A stretch of DNA of 64,000 nt from NCBI RefSeq assembly GCF_014337925.2, contig NZ_CP143423.1, positions 2,262,501 through 2,326,500 of the forward strand, in the 5' to 3' direction. The translations under genes and the position numbers were made by a program. This stretch comes from Roseobacter fucihabitans. Lineage in GTDB: Bacteria; Pseudomonadota; Alphaproteobacteria; Rhodobacterales; Rhodobacteraceae. Shown in pieces: positions 19,204-29,210 of the stretch (the first letter of the stretch is position 1; each line of letters begins with the position of its first letter). The notes under the pieces were generated by a model. It saw nothing but the letters and a program-made list of their open reading frames with translations. It made no database searches and was not told where the DNA came from.

Positions 19204-20535
19204 ATGATGTTTCACCTGTTCTGTCGCGCAACGTCAATCCCGGCGTTTCTGATCTGGCTGATGGCGGCCCCCTTGCAGGCACAGGGGTTGTTGCGCGATG
19301 CCGACCTTGAATATGGGCTCAAACAGCTTGCAGCACCGGTTTTGAGCGCAGCCGGTCTGAGCCCCGCACGAGTGAAAATTCTGGTGGTCAATGAAAGCTC
19401 GCTGAATGCCTTTGTGGTCAGCAATGACGCGATCTATATCCATTATGGGCTGATCAACCGCCTGGAGACCGCCGGCATGTTGCAGGCCGTGATCGCCCAT
19501 GAGGCCGCTCATATCGCCAATGGGCACCTCACGCGGCGCATGACTAACCTGGCCAGTACCCGCACCGCTTCCGGTCTTGGCCTTGCGCTTGCCGCCGCCG
19601 CCGCCGTCGCGGGTGCCGGAAGTGCGGCCGGGGGTATTGCAATCGGTACGCAAAGCTCCGCGCAGGCGCGATTTTTCAAACACACCAGAGCCGAAGAGGC
19701 CTCTGCGGACCAATCTGGCATCCGGTTCATGAAATCGGGTGGCATTGACCCCAAGGGTATGCTGGATGTTTTATCGATTTTCAGAGGTCAGGAAGTTTTG
19801 GCCGAAACGCGCCAGGACCCCTATCTGCGCAGCCACCCCTTTTCGCGCGACCGGCTGCGCGCGGTTGAAGGCTTCGTTTCAGCTTATGGCAATATCACGG
19901 CGGAAAATCCAAACCACGCCTATTGGTTCGAGCGCATTAAGGGCAAGCTGAGCGCCTATACGCGCGCGCCAAAATGGACGCTGGGGCGTCTTGAGCAAAG
20001 CCCCTATGCGGATGTGCGGTTGTTGCGCGAGGCCGTGGCCGAACACCGTCAGTCGCGTACCAAACAAGCCCTGCGTGCGATCGATGCCGCCATTGCGCTG
20101 CGCCCTGATGATCCGTTTTTACACGACCAACGCGGGCAAATCCTGATGGAAACGCGCAATTTTCAGGCAGCGGCGGCAGCATACGGGCGGGCCGTGCAGC
20201 TGGCCCCAAACGACGCCTTGGTCCTGTCGGGTTACGGGCAGGCCCTGCTTGCCATCAACGACATCAATAAAGCCAGGCAAGTGCTTGAAAAATCAAGATC
20301 AATTGATTTTCGAGATGGATCCATGTTACGGGATTTATCCATTGCTTACGCCAAATCAAACCAGACCGGCATGGCCTCTCTGGTCACGGCAGAGCGATAC
20401 GCGCTGTCTGGCAGGATGGAAGATGCTGAAATCCACGCGAAACGCGCCTCGGGATTGCTGGACACCGGCACAACCTCTTGGCAACGCGCTCAGGATGTGT
20501 TGATTGCTGCTGAACGCGCAGAAAAACGGAGATGA
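19204..20535 (+). CDS. M48 family zinc metallopeptidase with TPR repeats (BepA-like)
   Basis: 443 residues. A signal peptide (1-26, ending PLQAQG) is followed by the peptidase domain with HEAAH (His99 to His103) and the downstream Glu ligand in RAEEASADQSGI. Glycine/alanine-rich segments lie at about 120-150, and TPR-like helices (LRAIDAAIALRPDDPFLH, AYGRAVQLAPNDALVL) fill the C-terminal third. It is a periplasmic quality-control protease for outer-membrane assembly in homologues. It overlaps the next gene, a DsbA-like oxidoreductase, by 4 bases, which fits a shared envelope role. Confidence 0.88.
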   Translation: MMFHLFCRATSIPAFLIWLMAAPLQAQGLLRDADLEYGLKQLAAPVLSAAGLSPARVKILVVNESSLNAFVVSNDAIYIHYGLINRLETAGMLQAVIAHEAAHIANGHLTRRMTNLASTRTASGLGLALAAAAAVAGAGSAAGGIAIGTQSSAQARFFKHTRAEEASADQSGIRFMKSGGIDPKGMLDVLSIFRGQEVLAETRQDPYLRSHPFSRDRLRAVEGFVSAYGNITAENPNHAYWFERIKGKLSAYTRAPKWTLGRLEQSPYADVRLLREAVAEHRQSRTKQALRAIDAAIALRPDDPFLHDQRGQILMETRNFQAAAAAYGRAVQLAPNDALVLSGYGQALLAINDINKARQVLEKSRSIDFRDGSMLRDLSIAYAKSNQTGMASLVTAERYALSGRMEDAEIHAKRASGLLDTGTTSWQRAQDVLIAAERAEKRR

Positions 20536-21290
20536 ACATGACGAATAAGAAAACCCTAACCGCCCTCCTCACTGCGTTCGCGCTTTCAAGCCCCGCGGCA
20601 GCGCTCGATTTAAACGCAATGTCCGACGAAGAACGCGCACTTTTCGGCGCAGAAGTGCGTAGTTTCCTGATGGAAAATCCCCAGGTGATCATGGAAGCCG
20701 TTCAGGCCCTTGAAGACCGGCAAGCCGACGCACAGGCACAGGCGGATTTCGAACTTGTGTCAGACAATAAGGAAGCCATTTTTGACGATGGGTTTTCCTT
20801 TGTCGGCGGCAACCCAGATGGCGACATCACCATCGTGGAGTTCATGGATTACCGTTGCGGCTATTGCAAACGCGCCTTTGGTGAAGTCGAGAAGCTTTTG
20901 GAATCAGACGGAAATATTCGTTTCATCGTCAAGGAATTTCCGATTCTAGGTGAGCAATCCGTCCTGGCGTCACGCTTTGTGATCGCGGCCAAACAAGTTG
21001 AAGGCATGCAAGCCTACAAATCATTGCATGACGCGCTCATGTCATACAATGGAGACATAACGCTAGCCGCGCTTCGGCGGTTGTCCTCGACGTTTGAGTT
21101 GGACACGGACGCGATTGAGGCCCGAATGAATGACGATACGGTGACTCAGGAAATATCCCAAACCCGCGCGCTAGCACAGCAACTGCGCATCACGGGCACG
21201 CCAACGTTTGTTGTGCATGACGAAATGCTGCGGGGCTATTTGCCCTATGATCAGATGCGCGCCATTCTGGAAGAAAAGCGCGATCTTTAA
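20532..21290 (+). CDS. DsbA/Com1-type periplasmic thiol oxidoreductase
   Basis: 252 residues with a signal peptide (ending SPAAALD). The thioredoxin fold is inserted by a helical domain. The active site is Cys109-Gly-Tyr-Cys112 (DYRCGYCKRAF), with the cis-proline region TGTPTFVV near 215-222. An N-terminal segment of helical residues (LFGAEVRSFLMENPQVIMEAVQ) is typical of the BdbD/Com1 subgroup. It is translationally coupled to the M48 protease and convergent with ispG. Confidence 0.88.
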   Translation: MNMTNKKTLTALLTAFALSSPAAALDLNAMSDEERALFGAEVRSFLMENPQVIMEAVQALEDRQADAQAQADFELVSDNKEAIFDDGFSFVGGNPDGDITIVEFMDYRCGYCKRAFGEVEKLLESDGNIRFIVKEFPILGEQSVLASRFVIAAKQVEGMQAYKSLHDALMSYNGDITLAALRRLSSTFELDTDAIEARMNDDTVTQEISQTRALAQQLRITGTPTFVVHDEMLRGYLPYDQMRAILEEKRDL

Positions 21291-21317
21291 CCATAAGGCT
21301 CAAAGGGTTAGGGATAT

Positions 21318-22448
21318 CTATTCGGCCGCGTCAGCGACGGCAGCTTCCGCATCAAGTTCAGCTGCTTTTTTCTCCACCTGTTCGACGATATGCTCAACCA
21401 TCGCGTCATTGTCGAGCTTGTGGCTTTGCTTGCCCGCAAGGTAGACCATTCCGGAACCGGCACCGCCGCCCGTGAATCCCACATCCGTCATCAAGGCCTC
21501 ACCCGGTCCATTGACCACGCAGCCAATGATACTGAGGCTCATAGGTGTTTTGATGTGTTCGAGCCGCTTTTCCAGGGTTTCCACAGTCTTGATCACGTCA
21601 AAACCTTGTCGGGCACAGCTGGGACAACTGATAATATTTACCCCCCGGTGCCGCAGCCCCAGAGATTTGAGAATCTCATAGCCGACCTTCACTTCTTCTA
21701 CCGGATCCGCCGACAGGCTGACGCGGATCGTGTCGCCAATACCCACCCACAAAAGATTGCCAAGCCCAATCGCGGACTTGATCGTCCCAGAGGTCAGCCC
21801 CCCTGCTTCGGTAATGCCCAGGTGGATCGGCGCATCTGTTGCATCGGCCAATTGCTGATAGGCGGCGGCTGCCATGAACACATCCGACGCCTTACAGCTT
21901 ATTTTAAACTCATGAAAATCATTGTCTTGGAGAATTTTGATGTGGTCAAGACCGGACTCAACCATCGCATCCGGACAGGGTTCGCCGTATTTATCCAACA
22001 GGTGCTTTTCCAAACTGCCTGCATTTACACCGATGCGCATCGAACAATTGTGATCGCGGGCGGCTTTAATCACCTCTTTCACGCGTTTTTCATCACCGAT
22101 GTTACCGGGATTGATTCTCAGGCAGGCCGCACCCGCCTCGGCGGCCTCAATGCCGCGTTTGTAGTGAAAATGAATATCAGCAACAATCGGGACAGGGACC
22201 TCGCGCACAATTTCCCGCAAAGCCTTCGATGATCCCTGATCAGGCACCGAAACACGCACGATATCTACGCCTGCATCCACAGCCGCCATAATTTGGGAAA
22301 TGGTGCCTTTGACATCAGTGGTCAGCGTGTTCGTCATCGTCTGAACCGTAATCGGCGCATCGCCCCCAACAGGAACAGCACCCACCATGATCTGACGGGA
22401 TTTACGGCGATAGATATTGCGCCAAGGGCGAATGTGATTCAACGACAT
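21318..22448 (-). CDS. ispG: 4-hydroxy-3-methylbut-2-enyl diphosphate synthase
   Basis: 376 residues. This is the iron-sulfur enzyme of the MEP isoprenoid pathway (converting MEcPP to HMBPP). Family strings seen: [22 protein letters not shown] at the start, RVSVPDQ, the NPGNIG loop, and C-terminal cluster ligands [12 protein letters not shown] plus [10 protein letters not shown]. The length matches the bacterial one-cluster form. It is the downstream neighbour of a RodZ-like gene on the same strand, a pairing seen across alphaproteobacteria. Confidence 0.96.
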   Translation of the reverse strand: MSLNHIRPWRNIYRRKSRQIMVGAVPVGGDAPITVQTMTNTLTTDVKGTISQIMAAVDAGVDIVRVSVPDQGSSKALREIVREVPVPIVADIHFHYKRGIEAAEAGAACLRINPGNIGDEKRVKEVIKAARDHNCSMRIGVNAGSLEKHLLDKYGEPCPDAMVESGLDHIKILQDNDFHEFKISCKASDVFMAAAAYQQLADATDAPIHLGITEAGGLTSGTIKSAIGLGNLLWVGIGDTIRVSLSADPVEEVKVGYEILKSLGLRHRGVNIISCPSCARQGFDVIKTVETLEKRLEHIKTPMSLSIIGCVVNGPGEALMTDVGFTGGGAGSGMVYLAGKQSHKLDNDAMVEHIVEQVEKKAAELDAEAAVADAAE

Positions 22449-22535
22449 GCTGATGTCCTCTGCGTGATACTACTGTATCACAAACTAGACAGTCATGCCG
22501 ACGCTCGCAATGGGCGGTTTCAGTAGAAACCGCGA

Positions 22536-23774
22536 TTATTCAAGGGAGGGTTCCGGTATGGTCTGCAACTCGACAACCATTGTGGCCAGCGCTTCATCCG
22601 CGGCGAGATCCGCAACTGCAAAGCGCGATTTCAGACCGCTGGCTTCCAACGGTAAGTTGGATGTAACCGTTCCAGTTTCACCAACCGGCCCATAGTAATC
22701 GCCACTCAACGAAAAATAGATCGCACCACTCTCGCCCGTTCGCAAGGTCGGGGGCACTTCACTTGCGGGGGCATCCCAGGTTTCACCAGGTTCCATAATC
22801 GTTTCAAATATGACAGTTCCATCAGCAGCGCTCACCCGCACCCAGGAGGGACGAACAGCCACCATGCGAAGCGCCGGCTGCGGTTTTTCCACCACTTGTG
22901 GAACGGAGGGAAGCGGTATCAGGCTGGCAGAAATCGCAGCATCAATTGAGCCCGCCAACGACTGTGTCTGAGGTGGGGCGTCTTGCGCAACACTGGTGAA
23001 ATTCCCAATCGTGCGCGGATCAATGGTCGATATCGGTGCATCACGCGCAATGAGAACCGGCACATCAAGCGCCTGTGGCCTATAAAGCTGATCCAGCGCC
23101 TCAACCCTCGGCTGGTCCATCACGCCTGGTGTCAGTGTGCTCGCCGTTGCATCCGGCGCAGCAGATAGGACACCGTCCAAAGGATCAAGATCAGAGAGGA
23201 CGATAGGCGTCTGCTCAACAGGTGCAACTTGAACCCGCTGGACTTCCTGAAGGACAGAATAACCGCCAAACCCAATCGCGGAAATCAACGCAACCAATAC
23301 CAAAGAGGACCCGATGGCGCTGGCATCAATTCCGGAAAAAAATCCATCCCCAACCGGCGTAAAGGGTGTTTTGGACCGGCTGAACATATCCGCTTCACTT
23401 GACGCCTGCGAACGCTTTCCCAGAGGCGATTTTTTGACAACTGAGGCCTTGGACGACATCCCATGCGCGACGGTAAAACCGCTCTCTTCGCAGAATGTCT
23501 CGAAGGCCTTATCGGGGTTCATCCCGAGGTAGCGCGCATAGGAGCGCACATAACCGGCTATAAAACCCGGTGTATCAAATGCATCAGGGTCGCAGTTTTC
23601 GATCGCAGCAATATAAGATGCCTTGATGCGTAATTCCCGCTGCACATCCAAAAGCGACTTGCCGATAGTGGCGCGCTCCCCGCGCATCACATCGCCAAGG
23701 CGCAATTCGAAATCATCAAACGCTTTGCGTTCGAGATCTTCCTGAACACTCTTGGAGTGCTTGCGCCCAATCAT
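22536..23774 (-). CDS. RodZ-like helix-turn-helix membrane protein
   Basis: 412 residues. An N-terminal Cro/XRE-like HTH_25 domain (about 30-100: GKSLLDVQRELRIKASYIAAIE, FIAGYVRSYARYLG) is followed by a basic linker, one membrane helix (about 160-180, IGSSLVLVALISAIGFGG), a long periplasmic Pro/Asp-rich stretch and a C-terminal DUF4115 beta domain (VRVSAADGTVIFETIMEPGETW). This is the RodZ architecture, which links MreB to the cell envelope. It lies 87 bases upstream of ispG. Confidence 0.85.
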   Translation of the reverse strand: MIGRKHSKSVQEDLERKAFDDFELRLGDVMRGERATIGKSLLDVQRELRIKASYIAAIENCDPDAFDTPGFIAGYVRSYARYLGMNPDKAFETFCEESGFTVAHGMSSKASVVKKSPLGKRSQASSEADMFSRSKTPFTPVGDGFFSGIDASAIGSSLVLVALISAIGFGGYSVLQEVQRVQVAPVEQTPIVLSDLDPLDGVLSAAPDATASTLTPGVMDQPRVEALDQLYRPQALDVPVLIARDAPISTIDPRTIGNFTSVAQDAPPQTQSLAGSIDAAISASLIPLPSVPQVVEKPQPALRMVAVRPSWVRVSAADGTVIFETIMEPGETWDAPASEVPPTLRTGESGAIYFSLSGDYYGPVGETGTVTSNLPLEASGLKSRFAVADLAADEALATMVVELQTIPEPSLE

Positions 23775-23903
23775 AGCCCTGCCCCGATCCTGTATAGCTG
23801 CCTGACATCTGTGCCAGGCTTCAAACCGTCCTCACGATTCGTACCTGACTTGTTGTTTATGCTAGGTTAACACAAGGCAACTGGATTCTCATACTGCTGT
23901 TTA

Positions 23904-25127
23904 TCAGCCCGCAGCTTCGGCGCGATTCAGCGCACAATGGGACCACAAACTATCCATGGCGTGTACCAGCGCATCCATTTCATCCGGCCCGTGTACGGGC
24001 GATGGGGTAAAGCGCAACCGTTCCGTTCCCCTTGGCACGGTCGGGAAATTAATCGGCTGCGCATAAATGCCATGCTCTTCTAGCAGCATGTCGCTGAGCT
24101 TCTTGGTGTGCACCGGATCGCCCACCATGACCGGCACGATATGGCTTCCATGATCGATGATGGGGAGCCCCAATCCTTTGAGGCGCAGCTTCAGCGCCCG
24201 TGCTTGCTCCTGATGTGCCCGCCGCAATTCTGGGGCGCGTTTGAGAAAGGTAACCGATGCAACAGCCCCCGCTGCAACTGCGGGTGGAAGCGAGGTCGTG
24301 AAGATGAATCCCGGCGCATAAGACCTTATGGCGTCACACATTTTTTCAGACGCTGCGATATATCCACCCATCACACCGTAAGCTTTAGCCAGGGTTCCGT
24401 TGATAATGTCGAGGCGGTGCATCAGACGGTCCCGCTCCGCGATTCCAGCACCGCGCGGACCATACATGCCAACCGCATGCACCTCGTCGATATAGGTCAG
24501 CGCGCCAAATTCATCTGCCAGATCACAGATGCCCTCGATGGGTCCAAAATCACCGTCCATGGAGTAGATCGATTCAAACGCGATCACTTTGGGCGCAGCG
24601 GGATCATCCGCCGCCAGCAATTCGCGCAGATGGTCCAGATCATTATGCCGAAAGATCCGTTTGGAACCGCCGTTGCGGCGCACCCCTTCGATCATCGAGG
24701 CGTGATTGAGCGCGTCAGAATAGATAATTAATCCAGGGAAAAGTTTAGGCAAAGTTGAAAGAGTGGCGTCATTTGCTATGTAGGCGGAGGTAAACAGCAG
24801 CGCTGATTCTTTGCCGTGAAGATCGGCAAGCTCGGCCTCCAGGCGTTTGTGATAAACAGTGGTGCCCGATATATTGCGCGTCCCGCCCGAACCGGCCCCC
24901 GTCGCATCCAGCGCCTCATGCATCGCCTCCAGCACAACCGGATGCTGTCCCATGCCCAGATAATCATTGCCACACCAGACCGTCACGTCCTGCGTGCTGC
25001 CGTCAGGGCGCGTGCGCGTTGCATGAGGGAATTGGCCTTTGTGCCGCTCGATGTCGATAAAGGTCCGGTAACGGCCCTCCTCATGCAAGCGCGCAAGGGC
25101 ACGGTCCAACTGCTCGTTATAGCTCAC
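23904..25127 (-). CDS. hemA: 5-aminolevulinate synthase
   Basis: 407 residues. This PLP enzyme condenses glycine and succinyl-CoA to 5-aminolevulinate, the first step of tetrapyrrole synthesis in alphaproteobacteria. The catalytic Lys248 ([15 protein letters not shown]) sits at the canonical position. [12 protein letters not shown] and [12 protein letters not shown] are further signatures. An FNR-type box lies 116-129 bases upstream of the start, as expected for oxygen-controlled hemA in this group. No neighbouring haem gene is seen. Confidence 0.96.
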   Translation of the reverse strand: MSYNEQLDRALARLHEEGRYRTFIDIERHKGQFPHATRTRPDGSTQDVTVWCGNDYLGMGQHPVVLEAMHEALDATGAGSGGTRNISGTTVYHKRLEAELADLHGKESALLFTSAYIANDATLSTLPKLFPGLIIYSDALNHASMIEGVRRNGGSKRIFRHNDLDHLRELLAADDPAAPKVIAFESIYSMDGDFGPIEGICDLADEFGALTYIDEVHAVGMYGPRGAGIAERDRLMHRLDIINGTLAKAYGVMGGYIAASEKMCDAIRSYAPGFIFTTSLPPAVAAGAVASVTFLKRAPELRRAHQEQARALKLRLKGLGLPIIDHGSHIVPVMVGDPVHTKKLSDMLLEEHGIYAQPINFPTVPRGTERLRFTPSPVHGPDEMDALVHAMDSLWSHCALNRAEAAG

Positions 25128-25242
25128 CCGGTCTCTCCTTCACTCGATCCCGGGTACTCAGCACCGTTGGAATCCTTCTAAACTGAATATAGTCCCTAGC
25201 CTTAAGGTTCAATAACTTTAGGCTGCGCATCCTGTCGCATCT

Positions 25243-25256
25243 TTGACCTGTATCAA
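25243..25256 (-). promoter_or_regulatory. FNR/FnrL-type binding site upstream of hemA
   Basis: TTGAC-CTGT-ATCAA matches the FNR half-site consensus TTGAY-N4-RTCAA with both half sites intact. Its centre is about 122 bases upstream of the hemA start codon. The next gene on the other side (25380) is a peptidase, so hemA is the likely target; control of hemA by FnrL is established in Rhodobacter. Confidence 0.65.
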
Positions 25257-25379
25257 ATCCATCCAGCGTTGGGGGGTCTGGCAATGGGGCCGTCAAACGA
25301 TCTGTTGCGCGCTGGAAAGCTGGGCGCTGGACACCGGCGTGCACACTGATACGCTCGCACAGATACTCAGGAGTTTGCT

Positions 25380-26753
25380 ATGTCGTTAAACGATGTTTTG
25401 TCCCGCATTGATGCGGATTTGCCCGACGCTACGGATCGGCTGATGGCCTTGCTGCGCATCCCCTCCATCTCGACGGACCCTGCTTTCAAAGACGCCTGTG
25501 ATCGCGCGGCGGATTGGCTGGCGGCGGACCTCAATAGCCTTGGCATCGCAACGCAAAAGCGCCCAACCCCCGGCCACCCGATGGTTGTGGGGCATTTGGA
25601 TGGTCCGGGGCCGCATTTGTTGTTTTATGGCCATTATGATGTGCAACCGGTTGATCCACTGGCGCTGTGGGACAACAACCCTTTTGATCCACAGATCGAG
25701 GAAACCGCCAAGGGCCGCGTCATTCGCGGGCGCGGCGCTTCGGATGACAAGGGCCAGTTGATGACCTTCATCGAGGCCTGCCGCGCGTGGAAAGCGGTGC
25801 ATGGGTCCCTGCCATGCAAGCTGACGTTCTTTTTGGAAGGCGAAGAGGAAAGCGGCTCCCCGTCCCTCGTGCCGTTCATGCAGGAAAATGCCAAAGAACT
25901 GAAATCCGACATTGCGTTGATCTGCGACACGGGTCTGTTTGAAAGCAAGACACCTGCAATCGTGACCATGCTGCGCGGTCTGTTAGGAGAGGAAATCACG
26001 ATCACCGGGCCGAATGTGGATTTGCATTCGGGGATGTATGGCGGTGTTGCGATCAACCCAATCCGGGTTTTGTCACGCGTCATCGCGGCGCTGCATGATG
26101 ATCAGGGGCGCATCATGGTGCCGGGATTTTATGATGGCGTTGCGGAACTCTCCGATGAGATGGAGGCGCAGTGGCAGGGGTTGGCCTTTGATCATGCGGG
26201 ATTTCTGGGAGATGTCGGGCTGTCACACCCGGCCGGAGAACAGGATCGCACGCCTCTGGAGATGATCTGGTCGCGCCCGACCTGTGAAGTCAACGGGATA
26301 TGGGGTGGGTATACGGGCGATGGGTTCAAGACCGTCCTGCCCGCGCAGGCCCATGCCAAGGTCAGTTTCCGCCTCGTCGGGGATCAGGATCCGCTGGTGA
26401 TCCGGGAGAATTTTCGCGCGATGGTGCGCGAGATGCTGCCACAGGATTGCGAAGTTAGCTTTGAAGGGCACGGTGCCAGCAAGGCCTCGATGACACAAAC
26501 CGACGATCCGAGTTTTGAGGCGGCACGGCGCGCGTTGAGTGAGGAGTGGCAGGTCCCAGCGGCCTATGTTGGTTGTGGCGGGTCGATCCCGATTGCGGGG
26601 TTTTTCCAGGATATTCTGGGGACCACGCCGATGCTGGTAGGGTTTGGCAAGGATGATGATGCGATCCATTCGCCCAACGAGAAATATGACGTTGAGAGTT
26701 TTCACAAGGGCATCCGCAGTTGGGCGCGAATTCTGGCGGCACTTGCGACGTGA
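25380..26753 (+). CDS. M20 family metallopeptidase (dipeptidase-like)
   Basis: 457 residues. The M20 di-zinc signatures are visible: FYGHYDVQPVDP (first His and Asp), FLEGEEESGSPS (general base Glu and bridging ligand), ICDTGLF, and a C-terminal His in DDAIHSPNEKYD. The dimerisation domain begins with the LHSGMYGG string. Homologues act on dipeptides or acylated amino acids; the substrate is not clear. Translation starts with ATG 25380 after a weak AGGAG-like element. Confidence 0.9.
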   Translation: MSLNDVLSRIDADLPDATDRLMALLRIPSISTDPAFKDACDRAADWLAADLNSLGIATQKRPTPGHPMVVGHLDGPGPHLLFYGHYDVQPVDPLALWDNNPFDPQIEETAKGRVIRGRGASDDKGQLMTFIEACRAWKAVHGSLPCKLTFFLEGEEESGSPSLVPFMQENAKELKSDIALICDTGLFESKTPAIVTMLRGLLGEEITITGPNVDLHSGMYGGVAINPIRVLSRVIAALHDDQGRIMVPGFYDGVAELSDEMEAQWQGLAFDHAGFLGDVGLSHPAGEQDRTPLEMIWSRPTCEVNGIWGGYTGDGFKTVLPAQAHAKVSFRLVGDQDPLVIRENFRAMVREMLPQDCEVSFEGHGASKASMTQTDDPSFEAARRALSEEWQVPAAYVGCGGSIPIAGFFQDILGTTPMLVGFGKDDDAIHSPNEKYDVESFHKGIRSWARILAALAT

Positions 26754-26798
26754 GGGCGGCACGGTGGCCTAAAGCCCACCTTACGGCCTGTGCATCGG

Positions 26799-27674
26799 AT
26801 GGCTGATGCTTTCGCCAAAGCCTTTGCTCATGTGAACGGGCAACGGATTTGTTATGCTTGCATGGGATCAGGCCCACCTATTTTGCTGCTGCATGGTTTT
26901 CCGCAAACACATGTCTTGTGGCGTGAGGTCGGGGCCGCGTTGAGCGATCGATTCACCATCATCGCACCGGATTTGCGCGGCTATGGAGAGAGTTCCAAGC
27001 CCGAGGGGACGGAAAATTATAGTTTCCGCCACATGGCACGGGACCAATCGGCATTGATGACGCATTTGGGGTTTGCGCGGTTCCATGTTGCGGGACATGA
27101 TCGCGGCGGTCGTGTGGCCCACCGCCTTGCGCTGGATGCGCCGGATCAGGTCTTGAGCCTGACCGTGATGGATATCGTCCCGACGCACCGGCTGCTGGCG
27201 GATCTCACCCGTGACGTCGCATCAGCCTATTACCATTGGTTTTTCCTGGCCCAACCCGCACCGTTTCCCGAAGCCATGATCGGCCATGACCCGGATCGAT
27301 ATTTCGAGAGCTGTTTGCTGGGTTGGGGAGCGGCCGAATTGTCGGATTTCGCGCCTCAGGCCCTCGCAGCCTATCGCACCGCCTGGCGCGATCCGGAGAC
27401 CATACGCGGCATGTGCGCTGATTATCGCGCCGCGCTGCATTATGATTTCGAGCTGGACGCCGCCGATCTGGCGCGCAGGGTCAGCTGCCCGGCATTGGTT
27501 CTATATGGGGCGCAGGGCGCTATGGCACGTCATTACGATGTGCCGGAAACATGGCAGGATCGTCTTTCGAACATCCACGCGCAGGCCCTGCCAGGCGGGC
27601 ATTTCTTCGTCGATCAATATCCGGCTGAAACCACGCAGGCCCTTGCTCGATTTCTGGAGCACGCAGAGGGCTGA
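26799..27674 (+). CDS. alpha/beta hydrolase, haloacetate dehalogenase-like
   Basis: 291 residues from ATG 26799; a GTG three codons earlier is possible, and neither has a strong ribosome site. LLLHGFPQTHVLW gives the oxyanion loop. The nucleophile is Asp101 in AGHDRGGRVAHRL, the DRGGR signature of fluoroacetate/haloacetate dehalogenases rather than the Ser of esterases. YHWFFLAQPAPFPE holds the His-Trp halide pocket, and the catalytic His is in LPGGHFFVDQ. The substrate is inferred from family only; some members are epoxide hydrolases. Confidence 0.8.
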   Translation: MADAFAKAFAHVNGQRICYACMGSGPPILLLHGFPQTHVLWREVGAALSDRFTIIAPDLRGYGESSKPEGTENYSFRHMARDQSALMTHLGFARFHVAGHDRGGRVAHRLALDAPDQVLSLTVMDIVPTHRLLADLTRDVASAYYHWFFLAQPAPFPEAMIGHDPDRYFESCLLGWGAAELSDFAPQALAAYRTAWRDPETIRGMCADYRAALHYDFELDAADLARRVSCPALVLYGAQGAMARHYDVPETWQDRLSNIHAQALPGGHFFVDQYPAETTQALARFLEHAEG

Positions 27675-27913
27675 CAGGTCGTTTCCGTATTGGGTAGGCC
27701 TTTCCCTTTTAACAGAGTCCTCGGTGCGGGAAAACCGGTGCCTGCCGAGCGGCCTCGAGCGGATCGCCTGGTCAATGAGTTTTGAGCGTCGAAAATTACG
27801 GGGTCACGAATTTACCAGCTTTCAGGCGAAAATGCCCGGTAGTTTCATGTGATTATGAGCCACGCAGGTTTCATCCCCCACAACATTTCGAAAAACCGCC
27901 GTTCCCGAAATGC

Positions 27914-27938
27914 AAAAAGGGACCCAAGGGTCCCTTTT
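27914..27938 (-). terminator. rho-independent terminator of tRNA-Asp
   Basis: A perfect AAAAGGGACCC-aa-GGGTCCCTTTT hairpin, 11 bases downstream of the tRNA-Asp 3' end on the minus strand. The T-run on the minus strand is given by the five A residues at 27914-27918. The stem is symmetric and could work in both directions, also ending any transcript from the hydrolase gene. Confidence 0.8.
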
Positions 27939-27948
27939 AAAGCAGCGG

Positions 27949-28025
27949 TGGCGCGGTTGACGGGGCTCGAACCCGCGACCCCCGGCGTGACAGGCCGGTA
28001 CTCTAACCATCTGAGCTACAACCGC
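27949..28025 (-). tRNA. tRNA-Asp (anticodon GUC)
   Basis: 77 bases including an encoded CCA. The acceptor stem GCGGTTG pairs with CAACCGC and the discriminator is G. The anticodon stem CCGGC/GCCGG holds the loop CTGTCAC, anticodon GTC. The T arm shows GGTTCGAGCC. G34 of this tRNA is the substrate for queuosine insertion by Tgt (gene at 40454) and for glutamylation by GluQ (gene at 62359), both present in the window. Confidence 0.97.
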
Positions 28026-28167
28026 CCGCAGCTTACCGAGCAAGCCCGGTGTGCTTGGACGTCTTATGGCGCGTCTGGGGTCCCGTCAAGCAGGTAGCGC
28101 CTCTTGATGTGGTTTTTTTTCGCTCAGGCCAAAAGGCGACCCCACAGCTGCGCGGTCTGCGACCCCG

Positions 28168-28887
28168 TCATTGGTCTTTGATCGCCAGATCATCCCGTAT
28201 TTGGCGCGCCATAACCTCGCCCCAGCGCGCATAAAGCGCAGGCCCAGGATGGAAGCCGTCCCGCGCCATCATCTCCGGGTCCAACTGAAAACCCGGATCC
28301 ACAAGCCTGCATGCCTCTTGTGTTTTCAGCTCCTCATCCAAAGCGCTCCGCATCGCCTCGGCATGCGCGCCCAAGACGCCAGACAGAGGAAACGGGAGCG
28401 CCGGGAATCGTCCCATGGGCGGCACCGATGTGACAAAGATATGTTCTATTCCATAGTCGCGCCGCAGCATTTGGTGAAAGGCGCGCGTTTGCGCCACCCA
28501 TTTGTCAGGATTTACCAAACGCGTCACGTCATTGACGCCAAGTGCCGTGACAGCAACGTCAAAATCTCCCTGACAGGAGCGGCGCAGATGCTCGGGCATG
28601 GCGCGCGTGGTCATACCCGTCATGGCCACCAGGTGCCAGTCGACGGTACAATGCCTGGACAAAGGCGCGATCAATTGCCCGCTCAGTGCCTCTGACTGAT
28701 CCCGTACTCCGACACCGGCCGCCGATGAATCCCCGACAATCAACAGCCGCAAAACCGGACCGCAACCGACGCGCCCGCACCTTACGCCGCCCGCCTCGGG
28801 CAATTTTGGCGTGCGCGCGATCACCATAAGCGCCTGGAGCGCGAGAACGGGAGAGAGACCCACCTGAAGCAGGCGTGCCGCTAACAT
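28168..28887 (-). CDS. SGNH/GDSL-family hydrolase
   Basis: 239 residues from ATG 28887; longer readings upstream exist but have poor codon character. Block I is LLIVGDSSAAGVG (catalytic Ser), block III is ALGVNDVTR (oxyanion Asn), and block V is DGFHPG (catalytic Asp and His). A hydrophobic N-terminal segment (LLQVGLSPVLALQALMVI) may be a membrane anchor or signal. It is an esterase or lipase-like enzyme of unknown substrate. Confidence 0.78.
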   Translation of the reverse strand: MLAARLLQVGLSPVLALQALMVIARTPKLPEAGGVRCGRVGCGPVLRLLIVGDSSAAGVGVRDQSEALSGQLIAPLSRHCTVDWHLVAMTGMTTRAMPEHLRRSCQGDFDVAVTALGVNDVTRLVNPDKWVAQTRAFHQMLRRDYGIEHIFVTSVPPMGRFPALPFPLSGVLGAHAEAMRSALDEELKTQEACRLVDPGFQLDPEMMARDGFHPGPALYARWGEVMARQIRDDLAIKDQ

Positions 28888-29210
28888 CCCCGATGCCTTT
28901 GTATCGGCGACCCGCGGCCCCCCGATAGCGTGCCCCCACCTCCTCCTTCTGATTGGCGCGACCGAGATGTGGCCTTGCAAAATAGCGCGCTCATGCCTCT
29001 CATCCTTTCCTGTTGTCCTGCACGTCTCAGCGTATGGCCAAGAATGCACCATCCGTTTCAACCCGCAGCATGGATGCCTGTCTCCCTCAACACCAGCGTG
29101 TAAAAAGCACATCCGGTCCCCATCGCCAATGGGTCGAGAGACAGCGATGATGGATTGAGCCCGTGATGATCCCCGCCTAGGGTGAGTGTTGAAATGCGAG
29201 GAGCGAGAAA

